This document shows, in pieces, positions 37,848-44,679 of a stretch of 64,000 bases of DNA (position 1 is the first letter of the stretch; every line of letters starts with the position of its first letter). The notes beneath the pieces are model-generated. The model did not search any database. It worked only from the letters and a program-made list of their open reading frames with translations, and was not told where the DNA came from. A program made the translations under genes and the position numbers. Source of the DNA: Lentzea terrae (lineage in GTDB: Bacteria; Actinomycetota; Actinomycetes; Mycobacteriales; Pseudonocardiaceae); contig NZ_QFWW01000008.1 in NCBI RefSeq assembly GCF_003265345.1, positions 218,290 to 282,289 on the forward strand. The letters are read 5' to 3'.

Positions 37848-38775
37848 TGTCGCCGCACACGCGGGAGTGTCCACCGCGACGGTCTCCCGCGTGCTGAACG
37901 GCGGTCTGGTGGCCGAGTCGACGGCCGCCAGGGTGTGGCAGTCCGCCGAAAGCCTCGGCTACAGCCCGAACGCGTTGACCAGGAGCATCTTCGCCGGCCG
38001 GTCGAGCACGATCGGCGTGATCATCCGCGACCTGAACAGCCCGTTCTACCTGGACCTGATCCGGGGCGTCGACGAGGTGGCCGCCGCCGGCGACAGCCCG
38101 GTGATGCTGGCCAACACCTACCGCCGCACCGACCGGGAAGTCGCCCAGGTGCGGGCGATGGACCAGCAACGGGTACGTGGCCTGATCATCACCGCCGACG
38201 AGACCGCCGACGACCAGGCACGGCGAATGGCGCAGAACGGCACGCCGTGCGTGGTCGTCGCGCGCACCCCACCAGGGCTGCACTCGGTCAGCCTCGACGA
38301 TGTCGCCGCCGGACAGTTGATGGCCGCGCATCTGGCCGACTGCGGCCGCACGCGGGTGGGAGTCGTGCGCGGAGGCACCAGGCCGACGCAGGTCAAGCGC
38401 GTCGAAGGACTGCGCCAGGGCCTGGTCGAACGAGGCCTGCGGCAGCCGGAGGAGGTCGTCGTGGAGAACGAGGTCGATGTCGATGCCGCTGTCGGTTCGC
38501 TGTTGCACCGCAACGACACCGTCGTGTGCACGACGGGCCGTCTGACCGTGGCCGTCCACACGGCACTGACCGCTCGGGGCCTCAAGATGCCCGACGACGC
38601 CGGCTTCCTGACCATGGACGACTTCCCGTGGGCGAGCGCGCTCGGCATCAGCGTGGTCGCCCAGCCTTCGTACGAGATGGGGCGCAGGGCCGCGCAACTC
38701 GTCATCGAGGAACCCGCGGCCCCGGCCAGGATCGTCTTCCAGCCGGCGCTCATCGCCCGCGGTTCCTGCGGCTGA
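37825..38775 (+). CDS. LacI family transcriptional regulator
   Basis: The 316-aa protein has the LacI helix-turn-helix (VTIGDVAAHAGVSTATVSRV, residues 4-23, with the hinge-side LGYSPNALTRS) and a periplasmic-binding-protein-like effector domain (IGVIIRDLNSPFYLDLIRGV onward). It starts 23 bases inside the amidohydrolase gene and is the last gene of the operon, so it is likely a local regulator of it, acting at 35393-35420 or another site upstream. The effector is probably a substrate or intermediate of that pathway. Confidence 0.93.
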   Translation: MKRVTIGDVAAHAGVSTATVSRVLNGGLVAESTAARVWQSAESLGYSPNALTRSIFAGRSSTIGVIIRDLNSPFYLDLIRGVDEVAAAGDSPVMLANTYRRTDREVAQVRAMDQQRVRGLIITADETADDQARRMAQNGTPCVVVARTPPGLHSVSLDDVAAGQLMAAHLADCGRTRVGVVRGGTRPTQVKRVEGLRQGLVERGLRQPEEVVVENEVDVDAAVGSLLHRNDTVVCTTGRLTVAVHTALTARGLKMPDDAGFLTMDDFPWASALGISVVAQPSYEMGRRAAQLVIEEPAAPARIVFQPALIARGSCG

Positions 38776-38785
38776 TCTGGGGCGG

Positions 38786-39298
38786 TCAGCTGGTGGCGTG
38801 CGGGCCGTGGTCGCTGACCTGGGCGTCGAACCAGGCGTGCAGGGCGTTGCGAAGCTCGGTGTCGCTGGTGGTGTAGGTGGCGCGTGCACCGTCCGGGGTG
38901 TTCTGGTGCTCGATGGTGATCCGCCCGCTGTGCGCTCGGAGCGCTTCCAGGCCGGGCATCTCGTTGCCGTGGATGCGTGCGGGGTCGGTGAAGTCGCCAC
39001 GCCGGAAGCGGTCCACCTCCGCGGTCAGGTGTTCCTGGATGAGGGTGATCTGGGCGGAGTCCCGCGCGTCGTCGGCGACCACGGTCTGCACGCCGCCGGT
39101 GTCGGTCTTGGTGAACCGGTGGGTGGTGCGTTCCAGGTCGAACGGCATGACGGACGAGCCGCGCTCGGCGACCTCGGCCTGTCGGTCGGAGTGCGCTGCC
39201 GTCGACGGGCCGGCGGCGCAACCGCTGCTGAGTGCGACAGCACCTGCGACCACCAGCAGCAGGGCTCGGCGGGTCAGCGAACGGTCAAATCGGTTCAA
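38786..39298 (-). CDS. Lipoprotein, unknown function
   Basis: The 170-aa protein has a signal peptide with lipobox VALSSGCAAG (Cys at about residue 27). The rest (ERTTHRFTKTDTGGVQTVVA...HLTAEVDRFRRGDF) is a small conserved actinobacterial domain that I do not recognise by function. The start is TTG at 39298, supported by GGAGG six bases upstream; it overlaps the end of the marR gene by 14 bases, so the two are coupled. Its 3' end faces the LacI gene 10 bp away. Confidence 0.78.
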   Translation of the reverse strand: MNRFDRSLTRRALLLVVAGAVALSSGCAAGPSTAAHSDRQAEVAERGSSVMPFDLERTTHRFTKTDTGGVQTVVADDARDSAQITLIQEHLTAEVDRFRRGDFTDPARIHGNEMPGLEALRAHSGRITIEHQNTPDGARATYTTSDTELRNALHAWFDAQVSDHGPHATS

Positions 39299-39722
39299 CA
39301 GTGGCCTCCGCGAGGATCTGGAGCGCGCGCACCACGGCGGCGCGTTGGTCGTCGGGTACGCGTTCGAGCAGGGTGGTGAGCCGGTCGCGGCGGGCGTCGG
39401 CCTGCCGCGCGGCGGCGGTGGCACCGGCGTCGGTGAGCACCAACAGGACGCCGCGGCCATCGCCGTCGGCGGCTTCCCGGTGCACCCAGCCCCGGCCGAC
39501 GAGGTTGGTGACCAGGCGGCTGACGGTGCTCTTCTCCAACCGCAACCGGCGAGCCAGCTCCACCTGACGGAGCTGCCCTTCCCGGGCGATCTCCACCATG
39601 GCGTGCGCCTCCGAGACCGGCAGCGGCTGTCCGCATGGTGTGCGGTCGGGCTGATGGAGGCCGAAGTTGCGGACGAACCGCATCAGGGCTTCCTGTGCCG
39701 CGTCCGTCTCCCCGCTCTGCAT
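39285..39722 (-). CDS. MarR family transcriptional regulator
   Basis: The 145-aa protein has the MarR winged helix: LRQVELARRLRLEKSTVSRL and the wing segment VHREAADGDGRGVLLVLT, with long dimerisation helices at both ends. The ATG at 39722 (MQSGETDAAQEAL) gives a normal family length; the upstream open frame runs through the operator repeats. It forms an operon with the lipoprotein gene and is divergent from the small membrane protein gene at 39873. The repeats at 39722-39761 directly upstream are probably its own binding sites. Confidence 0.9.
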   Translation of the reverse strand: MQSGETDAAQEALMRFVRNFGLHQPDRTPCGQPLPVSEAHAMVEIAREGQLRQVELARRLRLEKSTVSRLVTNLVGRGWVHREAADGDGRGVLLVLTDAGATAAARQADARRDRLTTLLERVPDDQRAAVVRALQILAEATVEPI

Positions 39723-39761
39723 GGTTCGACCGTACAACCAGATGGTTCGACGGTGCAACCA
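39722..39761. promoter_or_regulatory. Tandem MarR-type operators
   Basis: TGGTTCGACCGTACAACCA (39722-39740) and TGGTTCGACGGTGCAACCA (39743-39761) are 19-bp sites with TGGTT...AACCA arms, 21 bp (two helical turns) apart, so two dimers would bind on one face of the DNA. They overlap the marR start codon and lie between the divergent genes. MarR autoregulation is the simplest reading. Confidence 0.7.
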
Positions 39762-39872
39762 TCGTCGGGACGAGAGGTCTCGATGGAAGGTTGCACATGT
39801 ACCTCCTTCCGTAACCAGGACCGAACACGGGGCGATACATCCCCACGTCAGGAGGAATGGGAAGGGACCGTG

Positions 39873-40142
39873 ATGGCGGGACGGGACCTGGCCGACGTCC
39901 GGATGCAAACCGTGCTGGTGGTCGCTGTGGGCGTGCTGTTGTCAGCAGGTGTCGTCAACGTGCTGATCGCGGTGGTCGAGTCCGTGTTGTGGCCGGTGAT
40001 CGCGGGCGTGGGTTGGGTGGTTGTCGCCACCGGCGTGGTGATCGAAGCTGAGGCGGCTACGGCGTCCAGTTCGGGATCGGTGGCGGACGCCAGGCAGGCG
40101 GCTTCGTCAAGAGCTTCTGGGGGCGCGGACGCGTTGAGGTGA
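39873..40142 (+). CDS. Small membrane protein, unknown function
   Basis: The 89-aa protein has two hydrophobic stretches (residues ~13-32 and ~36-56) and an Ala/Ser-rich tail. The start is ATG 39873, or GTG 39870 immediately before it, with AGGAGG and GAAGGG upstream. It is divergent from marR and could be its target. Its 3' end overlaps the convergent antiporter gene by 36 bases, which lowers confidence. No family was recognised. Confidence 0.5.
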   Translation: MAGRDLADVRMQTVLVVAVGVLLSAGVVNVLIAVVESVLWPVIAGVGWVVVATGVVIEAEAATASSSGSVADARQAASSRASGGADALR

Positions 40143-41273
40143 AAGCCAGTCGCCGGACCAGCGCGTGATGAGTGGTCCGATCGTGGCGAGAAGCAGCACG
40201 TACGCCGTGACCACAGGTCCGAGTTCGGGGCTCGTGGCGCCGGCCAGGCTCATGATCACGACGGAGAACTCGCCGCGTGCGACCAACGCGGTGCCGGCGC
40301 GGAGCCGGCCGCGCGGGGCGATGCCGTCGCGGCGTGCGGCGTACCAGCCGGTGGCGATCTTCGTGGCGATGCCTGTCGCGGCGAGGGCGAGCGCGGCGGG
40401 CAACGCGGGGAACAGCTGGGCCGGGCTGACGGCGAACCCGATGGCGAGGAAGAACGCCGCGGCGAACAGGTCGCGCAGGGGTGCGAGGACGGCGCGTGCC
40501 CGTTCGGCGGTGGCGCCGGTGAGGGTGAGTCCGACGAGGAACGCTCCGACCGCGGCCGAGACCGACACCAGCTCGGCGAGTGCCGCGACGACGAGGGTGG
40601 TGCCGAGGATGCGCAGCATGAGCTGCTCGTCGTCGGGGTGGGCGAGCCAGCGGTTGACGTGGTGGCCCCAGCGGTGGGACGCGGCGAACGCAGCCGTCAC
40701 GCTGGCGATCGCGATGACCACGCCGATGACGGCCTGCCACCAGCTGCCACCGGAGGCCAGCACCACGAGCACCGGCAGGTAGATCGCCATGGCGAAGTCC
40801 TCCATCACCAGGATGGAGAGGATGGCCGGCGTCTCGCGGTTGCCGAGCCGGCGCAGGTCGCTGAGCAGCCGGGAGATGATGCCGGAGGACGAGACCCAGG
40901 TGGCGCCGGCGAGCGCGAGGACGCCCGGCCACGGCAGGCCGAGCAGCCATCCCGCGACCAGGCCCGGTGTCGCGTTGAGGACGAAGTCGAGCACCGCGGA
41001 CGGAACGTGGCGGCGCAGGCTGTGGGTGAGCTCGGCGGTGTTGAACTCGAGCCCGAGGGTGAGCAGGAGCAGCACGACGCCGATGGAGGCACCGACCTCG
41101 ACGAAGTCGCCGGCGGCGGGCACCGGTGCGATGCCGCCGTTGCCGAGCGCGAGACCGGCGAGCAGGTAGAGCGGGATGGGGGAGAAGGACCACCGTCTCG
41201 CGGCCGCGCCGAGCACGCTGAGCCCGACGAGGATGACGCCGAGCTCGAGCAGCAGCGCGAGAGACGTGTGCAC
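40107..41273 (-). CDS. CPA2 family monovalent cation/H+ antiporter, KhtU-like
   Basis: The 388-aa protein has about 12-13 membrane helices and CPA2 marks: GLALGNGGIAPV, LLLLTLGLEFNTAEL, the unwound-helix segment ILVMEDFAMAIYLP with its acidic residue, and FLAIGFAVSP. It would exchange K+ or Na+ for H+. The KhtT-like TrkA-C protein is encoded 2 bp upstream in the same operon, matching the KhtTU K+/H+ antiporter arrangement of Bacillus. Confidence 0.9.
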   Translation of the reverse strand: MHTSLALLLELGVILVGLSVLGAAARRWSFSPIPLYLLAGLALGNGGIAPVPAAGDFVEVGASIGVVLLLLTLGLEFNTAELTHSLRRHVPSAVLDFVLNATPGLVAGWLLGLPWPGVLALAGATWVSSSGIISRLLSDLRRLGNRETPAILSILVMEDFAMAIYLPVLVVLASGGSWWQAVIGVVIAIASVTAAFAASHRWGHHVNRWLAHPDDEQLMLRILGTTLVVAALAELVSVSAAVGAFLVGLTLTGATAERARAVLAPLRDLFAAAFFLAIGFAVSPAQLFPALPAALALAATGIATKIATGWYAARRDGIAPRGRLRAGTALVARGEFSVVIMSLAGATSPELGPVVTAYVLLLATIGPLITRWSGDWLSPQRVRAPRSS

Positions 41274-41275
41274 CG

Positions 41276-41755
41276 TCAGGCCTCGATGATCCGGCGCACG
41301 CCGTTGATGCCGTCGTGCGTGCCGATCACCACGAGGACATCGCCCGCGCGCAGCACCTCGTCGGGCGTCGGGGAGGCGATCACGTCCTCGCTGCGCACGA
41401 TCGCGACGATCGACGCCCCGGTGCGAGTGCGCGCTCGCGTGTGGCCGAGCGGTTTGCCGGTGTGCGCGGACGCGGCGGGCACGACGACCTGTCCGGCACT
41501 GAGCCCCGGTACCTCCCTGGTCAGGTCCGCGAACCGCTCGGCGATGCGCGGCGCGCCGAGGATCTCGGCGACGGTGTCGGCCTCGGCGGTGGTGAGCCGG
41601 AACAGCGGCTTCGCCTCGTCCGGGTCGTCGGCCGAGTAGCGGATCACCTCGAAGCTGCCCTCGCGGCGCGCGACGATGCCGATGCGGTCACCGTCGGCGT
41701 TGGTGAACTCGTAGCGCAGGCCGACACCGGGCAGCAGAACCTCGTTGACGTCCAT
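41276..41755 (-). CDS. TrkA-C (RCK_C) domain regulator of cation antiporter, KhtT-like
   Basis: The 159-aa cytoplasmic protein opens with LLPGVGLRYEFTNADGDRIG and ends in a TrkA-C/RCK_C domain (VAIVRSEDVIASPTPDEVLRAGDVLVVIGT). This is the layout of KhtT, which gates the antiporter KhtU in response to a bound nucleotide. It begins the two-gene operon and its stop lies 2 bp before the antiporter start. The ligand (for example c-di-AMP, as in Bacillus KhtT) is inferred only from the family. Confidence 0.88.
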   Translation of the reverse strand: MDVNEVLLPGVGLRYEFTNADGDRIGIVARREGSFEVIRYSADDPDEAKPLFRLTTAEADTVAEILGAPRIAERFADLTREVPGLSAGQVVVPAASAHTGKPLGHTRARTRTGASIVAIVRSEDVIASPTPDEVLRAGDVLVVIGTHDGINGVRRIIEA

Positions 41756-41901
41756 CCGGTCATCATGGCAAGCGGTGCCGCGCGAGACCTGACGAAGCGG
41801 CAGGGATTGCGCCTCGGCGCGATCAGCGAGACCGCGAACAACCAGCAGGCCTCGTCAGGGCGAGCACAAGTCCTGATCCGCCGGCCTCGTGCTGCTGAGT
41901 C

Positions 41902-42348
41902 TCAGACCGGCTCGAGCAGCGCGGAGATCCTGGCAACCCGGCCATTCGGACCGAACTCGAAATGCAGATAGCGGTTGTTGGTCTGGTATCGATCGAAACT
42001 CGGTCCGGTGCGTTCCGGATTGCCCAGGAATGCGGTGACTTCGCTGCGTGTGGCGGTGGCGGAAAGCCCCTCCACCAGCTCTCCGGGGCGCGGATACTGA
42101 CCATAGGTTTCGTCCTCGGGATCCGGCTGGGTGCGCACCATGATCGACGCCAGGACGTCGTCTTCGAAAAGCAGTTCCGTACCTGCATCTTTGAAGACGT
42201 AGTACGTGGACTTCTCGCCGTCGAAGTCGTACTCGCTGACCTCCATCTTCGGGCCGATCAGAACGATCGCGTCGAGGATGCGGCTGTCACCCTTGCGGTG
42301 GCCCAGCACGTCCAGCATAACGGCGATCTCACCGGAAACCGTGGTCAT
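41902..42348 (-). CDS. Candidate immunity protein of ESX toxin operon
   Basis: The 148-aa acidic protein has no signal peptide and ends with VTAFLGNPERTGPSFDRYQ and LHFEFGPNGRVARISALLE, a pattern seen in small immunity-type proteins. It overlaps the nuclease gene by four bases (ATGA) and is the last gene of the operon, the usual place for an immunity gene. The family name is not certain; the role rests on context. Confidence 0.65.
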   Translation of the reverse strand: MTTVSGEIAVMLDVLGHRKGDSRILDAIVLIGPKMEVSEYDFDGEKSTYYVFKDAGTELLFEDDVLASIMVRTQPDPEDETYGQYPRPGELVEGLSATATRSEVTAFLGNPERTGPSFDRYQTNNRYLHFEFGPNGRVARISALLEPV

Positions 42349-42845
42349 ATGCCCTTCTTTCGGTTCGCCTCGCGCATCTTGTCGAGGGCCGCGTCGACGT
42401 CCTTGGGTGAGAAACCGTCGGCGATGAGGTTCTTGCGCGTCGTAGCATAGTCTCTCTCCGCGGCCTTGCTGAGATCCGCCGCGTCGGCGTCGATCTGGTC
42501 CTGCGTGTTTCTGCCTCGCCAGGTGTCGCCTTTGGAGTGGACGCCTTTCGGCAGTTCGATCGCGGTTCCCTTGTTGTGCAGGTCGTCGGCTTCCTTCCTC
42601 GTCAGTTTGCGGCCGAGCCGGTTTTCTTCGGCCCGCTTGAGCGCGGCGGAGGACGGGATGTGGTCGTGCTCCAGGTTGTCGCCGACTTTCTCCCGTGCCT
42701 TGAGACTCTTGTACTCGCCGACCTCGAGCGGCTTGACGTGACCGCCGGCGGGGCGTTTTGCCTTGCGCAGCTTCTTGCCGATGGGGGTGAAGACGCCGGC
42801 GTTGGCGACGGCCCGTGCTGCCTTGGCCGGCTTCTTCCTAGGCAC
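42345..42845 (-). CDS. Candidate nuclease toxin module, DHIPS motif
   Basis: The 166-aa basic protein starts with a Lys/Arg/Ala-rich stretch and contains LEHDHIPSSAALKRA (residues ~59-73) followed by charged helices, HSKGDTWRG and a C-terminal helical tail. The DHIPSxAAL block is found in C-terminal toxin domains of polymorphic toxins and resembles an HNH-type metal site. It starts at GTG 42845 and overlaps the upstream CpnT-N-like gene by 8 bases in another frame. On its own it has no secretion domain, so it may be secreted with, or formerly fused to, the upstream protein. Confidence 0.65.
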   Translation of the reverse strand: MPRKKPAKAARAVANAGVFTPIGKKLRKAKRPAGGHVKPLEVGEYKSLKAREKVGDNLEHDHIPSSAALKRAEENRLGRKLTRKEADDLHNKGTAIELPKGVHSKGDTWRGRNTQDQIDADAADLSKAAERDYATTRKNLIADGFSPKDVDAALDKMREANRKKGI

Positions 42846-43338
42846 TGAGCACCTGGCTGATGGCGAGGTCGAGCGCCTGGTCGAGCAGGATCGAGGTGAT
42901 CTCCTTGAAGATCGGGATCTCCAGCAGCGAAGCGCCGAATGTCGGCACCGCGGTGGCGATGGCCTGCGCGATCTGGATGGCGAGCATGGTCAGCTGCACG
43001 ACGACGGCGATCTTGAGCGCGACGACGACGCCCGCGCAGACGTAGAGACCGGCACCGACCAGCGACGAGGCGGTGGCGCCGTCGTCGAGGTTCTGCTTCG
43101 GTGATTCGCCGTCGGTCCAGAACTCCTTGAACTTGTCGATGGCCGCGCCGCTGTTCGCGCCCAGCACCTGTTGGGCCTGACCATCGGCATCGGCCGCGGC
43201 GGGCCCGAGACGATCGGCGAAGCCGGACCAGAGGCCGCCGAGGTCGAAGAGCTTGCCCTCGTCGCTTTCGGGCCAGTTGAAGCCCAGTGTGTTGAGCAGC
43301 CCGGACAGCTCTGGCGGCAGCATCATGCCGGTGGTCAT
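42838..43338 (-). CDS. WXG100-like N-terminal domain protein (CpnT-N/T7SS delivery module)
   Basis: The 166-aa protein begins MLPPELSGLLNTLGFNWPES and includes a helical hairpin with WSGF and FWTDG, then two hydrophobic segments (residues ~93-112, 115-140). This is the N-terminal delivery module of many actinobacterial T7SS/ESX-linked polymorphic toxins (CpnT-like). Normally a toxin domain follows in the same protein; here the frame stops at TAG and the nuclease lies in the next, overlapping gene. It overlaps the WXG-like gene upstream by 4 bases. Confidence 0.72.
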   Translation of the reverse strand: MTTGMMLPPELSGLLNTLGFNWPESDEGKLFDLGGLWSGFADRLGPAAADADGQAQQVLGANSGAAIDKFKEFWTDGESPKQNLDDGATASSLVGAGLYVCAGVVVALKIAVVVQLTMLAIQIAQAIATAVPTFGASLLEIPIFKEITSILLDQALDLAISQVLSA

Positions 43339-43658
43339 GCCAGGCCTCCCATCAGCTGCGTGAACATGTCGTTGTTGGCGGTTTCGGTGGCCGAGTAGTC
43401 GTCGGCCATGCCCTGCATGTTGCGGCCGATCTCGCCAAGACCGTCGGCGTTGTCCTCGAACGACTCGAACGCGGCCTCGGCGATGATCTGGTAGATCATG
43501 CCCAGCACCGAGCCGAGGTCGTCGCCGCCGAACGCGCCGGCGAGCGCGTCGACCTGGCCGCGGAACGCGGCGACGTCGCTTGCCAGTGAGTCGCCGGTTC
43601 CCAGGATCTCTTTCGCTGATCCGCCGATCATCTCGGCGTTGACGTTCATCCCCGTCAT
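43335..43658 (-). CDS. WXG100/ESAT-6-like small protein
   Basis: The 107-aa protein is nearly all helical and acidic, with a central turn (AFGGDDLGS) in the place of the WXG motif and a helix-rich tail (IGRNMQGMADDYSATETAN) like the C-terminal YxxxD/E export region of ESX substrates. It probably pairs with the downstream WXG-like domain protein as a chaperone or co-secreted partner. It sits 12 bp after the YbaB-like gene and overlaps the next gene by four. Confidence 0.7.
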   Translation of the reverse strand: MTGMNVNAEMIGGSAKEILGTGDSLASDVAAFRGQVDALAGAFGGDDLGSVLGMIYQIIAEAAFESFEDNADGLGEIGRNMQGMADDYSATETANNDMFTQLMGGLA

Positions 43659-43670
43659 CGTGCCGACCCC

Positions 43671-44504
43671 CTAGTCGATGTTGCGCATGATCGAGGTCAG
43701 GTTCGTCGTGTAGGTGCGCAGGTGTTCCATGCTCTGCGCGCGCACCTTCTCGGCCCGCTCACTGACCTGCTGCAGCGCCTCCACATCCAGCGCCGACCGT
43801 CCCGCGGTGGCGGCTCGACGTTCCCAGTCGCCGATCGCATCGTTGACCGCCTGGATCACAGCCTGGCCCAACTGGGCGGGCGCGAACTGCACCGCGACGA
43901 CCGTCAGTGAGAGCGCGTTGACCTGGCCGTTGGTGACGGCGGCGGACACCTCGTTCGCCTCGTCCCGGCCCTCACCGGTGATCAGCGGCGCCGGGTCCGC
44001 CGACAGCGCGGCCTGAGTGGAACTCACCACGTCCATCGCGTCCTGGAACAGGTAGTCCACGTACTGGGGCGTGGAGTCGCCGCGCAGGCCGGTCTTCGCC
44101 ATCGACGCCTCCAGCAGGCCCTGGATCCGTCGCAGCGTGTCGCCGCCCTGACGAGCGAAGTCAGCCAGCTGCTGACCCAGCGCGGCGAGATCCGGGCCTG
44201 GATCGCCGGCCGCGGGCGTGTCGATCAGCGACTGCGCCAGGGCGGCGTTGATGGCCTCTCTCAACAGCCCCGACACGGCGCTGGGAGGTTGCCCGAGCAC
44301 GCCGTGGCCGATCTCGACCGAGAGAATCCTGCGGTGCCGCACCACAACGCGCACGCCACCCGCTGTGCCGACGGAGTCCTCGAGCTCGTATTCCTCTGGT
44401 GCAGGCGGTACAACGCCTGCTCGCGCCTGCGCCAGCCGTCGATGCTGCTCGGCGAGCCGGGCCTCGTACTCCGGTGCGCGCTCCACCCTGCCGCTCTCTG
44501 ACAT
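43671..44504 (-). CDS. YbaB/EbfC-like domain protein of ESX toxin operon
   Basis: The 277-aa protein has a YbaB-like domain in its first ~110 residues (GTAGGVRVVVRHRRILSVEI; LLREAINAALAQ) and a long helical C-terminal part (~115-277). Such proteins are often first in actinobacterial ESX toxin operons; the role there is unknown, though YbaB itself binds DNA. The ATG at 44504 follows GGGAGG and gives a natural N-terminus (MSESGRVERA). It starts the five-gene operon. Confidence 0.75.
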   Translation of the reverse strand: MSESGRVERAPEYEARLAEQHRRLAQARAGVVPPAPEEYELEDSVGTAGGVRVVVRHRRILSVEIGHGVLGQPPSAVSGLLREAINAALAQSLIDTPAAGDPGPDLAALGQQLADFARQGGDTLRRIQGLLEASMAKTGLRGDSTPQYVDYLFQDAMDVVSSTQAALSADPAPLITGEGRDEANEVSAAVTNGQVNALSLTVVAVQFAPAQLGQAVIQAVNDAIGDWERRAATAGRSALDVEALQQVSERAEKVRAQSMEHLRTYTTNLTSIMRNID

Positions 44505-44679
44505 GAAACCTCCCCGTGTCGGAGAGTAGCGACACGGTTGCCGACCGATGACGGGAATTGCAGAACCCGAACCCTCAGGTGATCCACCCGAACACCGGAT
44601 CCTGCAGGGTCGGTCAGCAACGAACAGCCGGTAGCGCGGCGGACGCTGTCGCGACCGCCGCGCAGTCAGCAACTGCGGG

